Made by a program: the position numbers and the translations under genes | In this document: positions 6,443-7,129 of the stretch, in pieces | Layout of the letters: the number at the start of each line of letters is the position of its first letter | Numbering within the stretch: position 1 is the first letter of the stretch | NCBI GenBank assembly: GCA_934650095.1 | Contig: CAKUFT010000053.1 | Location: 1-7,129, forward strand | Direction: 5' to 3' | Source: an uncultured Collinsella sp. | GTDB lineage: Bacteria; Actinomycetota; Coriobacteriia; Coriobacteriales; Coriobacteriaceae | DNA length: 7,129 bases | The notes under the pieces: model-generated | Database searches by the model: none | Seen by the model: the letters and a program-made list of their open reading frames with translations, nothing else | What the model was told of the DNA's origin: nothing

Positions 6443-6448
6443 CCTCTC
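6443..6448 (-). promoter_or_regulatory. Ribosome binding site of the nuclease-like gene
   Basis: GAGAGG on the minus strand, six bases before the ATG at 6436. Confidence 0.6.
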
Positions 6449-6462
6449 GCTTTGAGCCGATA

Positions 6463-6484
6463 CTCAACTCTTATGTCCGTTGAG
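6463..6484. promoter_or_regulatory. CTCAAC/GTTGAG inverted repeat upstream of the nuclease-like gene
   Basis: A perfect 6-bp inverted repeat separated by 10 bases, 27-48 bp upstream of the ATG. The spacing is compatible with an operator for a dimeric regulator or a leader hairpin. I could not place a convincing promoter in this gap. Chance occurrence is quite possible. Confidence 0.25.
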
Positions 6485-6540
6485 GTGGGAAAATATACTG
6501 GATGTGAGTAAATCGGCCGAAGCACGCGGGGTTCAATATG

Positions 6541-6607
6541 CAAACGTGTACATCAGCCTCCAAAAACGACATTTTTTGACATCTTTGGAGGGTGGTGTAC
6601 ACGTTTT
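6541..6607. repeat. Long palindromic repeat, copy 2 (inverted relative to copy 1)
   Basis: Arms 6542-6564 and 6584-6606 pair with one mismatch and one G-T pair around a 19-base loop, the same loop length as copy 1. The asymmetric loop shows its direction: the reverse complement of this copy matches copy 1 along about 65 bases with roughly five to six differences. It lies about 105 bp upstream of the start of the nuclease-like gene, so that gene sits between two inverted copies. No target-site duplication is visible outside the pair. Confidence 0.85.
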
Positions 6608-6721
6608 GGATTTGGGGCTGGGATCGAAAGCAATGGGGGCGTGGCTGAATAGGAGGGATGTCCAAATTTTGAGCGGAGCTCAAAATTTATCCGGTCGGCT
6701 TACGCCGACCGCGCTGCGCTA
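6608..6721. other. Gene-free, hairpin-rich stretch
   Basis: No coding region is credible here. It holds an 11-bp perfect inverted repeat (6664-6674 with 6678-6688, AAATTTTGAGC / GCTCAAAATTT, three-base loop). This is followed by an 8-bp perfect one (6692-6699 with 6704-6711, CGGTCGGC / GCCGACCG, four-base loop). Packed hairpins ending in a terminator-like stem would suit a small structured RNA or the end of an integrated element. No RNA family is recognised. Confidence 0.5.
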
Positions 6722-6748
6722 AAAACGCGCCACTGGCGCGTTTTCTTT
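6721..6748. terminator. Perfect bidirectional terminator-like hairpin
   Basis: AAAACGCGCC (6722-6731) pairs perfectly with GGCGCGTTTT (6735-6744) around a three-base loop. It is followed on the plus strand by CTTT and flanked by an A-run at 6721-6725, so it can terminate either way. No annotated plus-strand gene ends here, so what it terminates is unclear. Confidence 0.7.
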
Positions 6749-6760
6749 ACGCTCCGCGCC

Positions 6761-6788
6761 CTGCGGGTTCGAATCCCTCCTCCTGCGC
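6761..6788 (+). pseudogene. tRNA-Ser 3'-end fragment (T-arm plus acceptor strand)
   Basis: Bases 6765-6784 match the T-loop (GGTTCGAATCC) and 3' acceptor strand of the neighbouring tRNA-Ser(CGA) exactly over 20 bases, but on the opposite strand. The match extends to 23 of 24. The rest of a tRNA (D-arm, anticodon arm, CCA) is missing upstream and downstream. It looks like the scar of tRNA-targeted integration or recombination, or the leftover end of a deleted tRNA. It is inverted relative to the intact gene, so the two are not a simple attL/attR pair. Confidence 0.6.
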
Positions 6789-6804
6789 GTTATTGGGCTG
6801 TGCT

Positions 6805-6836
6805 CAAAAAAGAAAAAAGCCCCATTGCTGGGGCTT
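6805..6836 (-). terminator. Intrinsic terminator of the tRNA-Ser(CGA) gene
   Basis: On the minus strand a 7-bp stem AAGCCCC/GGGGCTT (6830-6836 with 6817-6823) with a six-base loop is followed by a T-rich tract (TTTTTTCTTTTTT). It begins 12 bp after the tRNA 3' end, a standard rho-independent terminator. Confidence 0.88.
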
Positions 6837-6847
6837 GTACCATCTAA

Positions 6848-6938
6848 TGGCGGAGGAGGAGGGATTCGAACCCTCGTGACCTTATACAGGCCAAACGGTT
6901 TTCGAGACCGCCGCATTCAACCACTCTGCCACCCCTCC
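6848..6938 (-). tRNA. tRNA-Ser(CGA)
   Basis: A 91-base serine tRNA with encoded CCA, reading UCG codons. The acceptor stem is GGAGGGG paired with CTCCTCC (one G-U), with U8 and discriminator G73 as expected for serine. The D-arm carries GGTTGAA. The anticodon loop is CTCGAAA with anticodon CGA at 6902-6904. There is a long variable arm, and the T-arm is GAGGG-TTCGAAT-CCCTC. It has only a 48-bp gap to the upstream tRNA gene, occupied by a terminator-like hairpin. Apparent reading frames across it on the plus strand are artefacts. Confidence 0.95.
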
Positions 6939-6946
6939 GCGTGGGG

Positions 6947-6978
6947 TAAAAACAAAGCAGGCTCGAAGGCCTGCTTTG
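6947..6978 (-). terminator. Terminator-like hairpin between the two tRNA-Ser genes
   Basis: On the minus strand a 10-bp perfect stem CAAAGCAGGC / GCCTGCTTTG (6953-6962 with 6969-6978), six-base loop, is followed by TTTTT. It starts 8 bp after the 3' end of tRNA-Ser(GGA). It should terminate that gene, yet leaves little room for a promoter for the next one. Confidence 0.8.
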
Positions 6979-6986
6979 GAATTAAC

Positions 6987-7077
6987 TGGCGGAGAGTCAG
7001 GGATTTGAACCCTGGAGACGCTTTTGACGCCTACACGATTTCCAATCGTGCTCCTTCGGCCACTCGGACAACTCTCC
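6987..7077 (-). tRNA. tRNA-Ser(GGA)
   Basis: A 91-base serine tRNA with encoded CCA, reading UCC and UCU. The acceptor is GGAGAGT paired with ACTCTCC, with discriminator G73. The anticodon stem-loop is CACGA-TTGGAAA-TCGTG, anticodon GGA. There is a long variable arm (GGCGTC...GCGTCTC) and the T-arm is CAGGG-TTCAAAT-CCCTG. It is the promoter-proximal member of the pair. Confidence 0.96.
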
Positions 7078-7093
7078 GTTAAATGCGAAAGTC

Positions 7094-7122
7094 AGTATAC
7101 ACGAGGAATCGCAAAGTGCAAA
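7094..7122 (-). promoter_or_regulatory. Sigma-70-type promoter of the tRNA-Ser genes
   Basis: On the minus strand, -35 TTTGCA (7117-7122) and -10 TATACT (7094-7099) are separated by 17 bp. Transcription should start near 7087, about 10 bp before the tRNA 5' end. The -10 differs from consensus at one position and the -35 at two. Confidence 0.65.
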
Positions 7123-7129
7123 CAGAAAA

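Noticed and set aside
5337..6607. Classical insertion sequence with terminal inverted repeats
   Set aside because: The enclosed protein has no transposase DDE, HUH or recombinase motif, each repeat is itself a complete palindrome, and no target-site duplication is visible.
6633..6790. Interrupted tRNA or tmRNA built from GGGGGCGTGGCTGAATAGG and the downstream T-arm
   Set aside because: The 5' bases resemble a tRNA start only loosely, acceptor strands do not pair, and no anticodon arm is found between them.
6719..6916. 65-aa minus-strand frame with a poly-Pro stretch
   Set aside because: It runs through the tRNA-Ser(CGA) gene, its terminator and the hairpin region; not coding.
6825..7082. 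85-aa plus-strand frame (GGGGIRTLV...)
   Set aside because: It is the antisense of the two tRNA-Ser genes, a well-known false protein call.

Overview
The window looks like a chromosomal segment from a gut-type, moderately high-GC Gram-positive actinobacterium. A Collinsella-like member of the Coriobacteriia is my best guess. The grounds are LPXTG-anchored pilins of the isopeptide-forming class, GC-rich codon use in most genes, a two-gene tRNA-Ser cluster, and REP-like palindromes between genes. The assignment is an inference; no rRNA or marker gene is present to confirm it.

Left part (1-3130, plus strand): two consecutive paralogous surface pilins. The first is cut by the window edge and ends in an MPSTG sorting signal. 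The second is complete (580 aa), with a signal peptide and LPLTG. The 120-bp gap between them holds a run of nine C, a perfect TATAAT box and a small palindrome near the expected transcription start. The first pilin has an abrupt codon-usage break near base 665. No sortase lies in the window, so it must be upstream or elsewhere.

Middle (3131-5428): a strong bidirectional terminator closes the pilin block. It is followed by two overlapping REP-like hairpins. Then come two minus-strand genes: a secreted, membrane-anchored beta-helical polymer-forming (bactofilin-like) protein, and a TRIC/YicG-family channel with a TTG start. They are about 100 bp apart and may be transcribed separately.

Right part (5337-6607): a minus-strand gene for a PD-(D/E)XK (DUF559/Vsr-like) nuclease-fold protein is bracketed by two copies of a ~70-bp palindromic repeat. 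The two copies lie in opposite orientation. This unit is the most intriguing feature of the window.

End (6608-7129): a gene-free stretch rich in hairpins, including a perfect terminator-like stem and a stray 3'-end fragment of a tRNA-Ser. It leads into two minus-strand tRNA-Ser genes (CGA and GGA anticodons), with a sigma-70-type promoter upstream of the GGA gene. The tRNA end with its scar, and the paired palindromes around the nuclease-like gene, suggest an accessory region that exchanges DNA.
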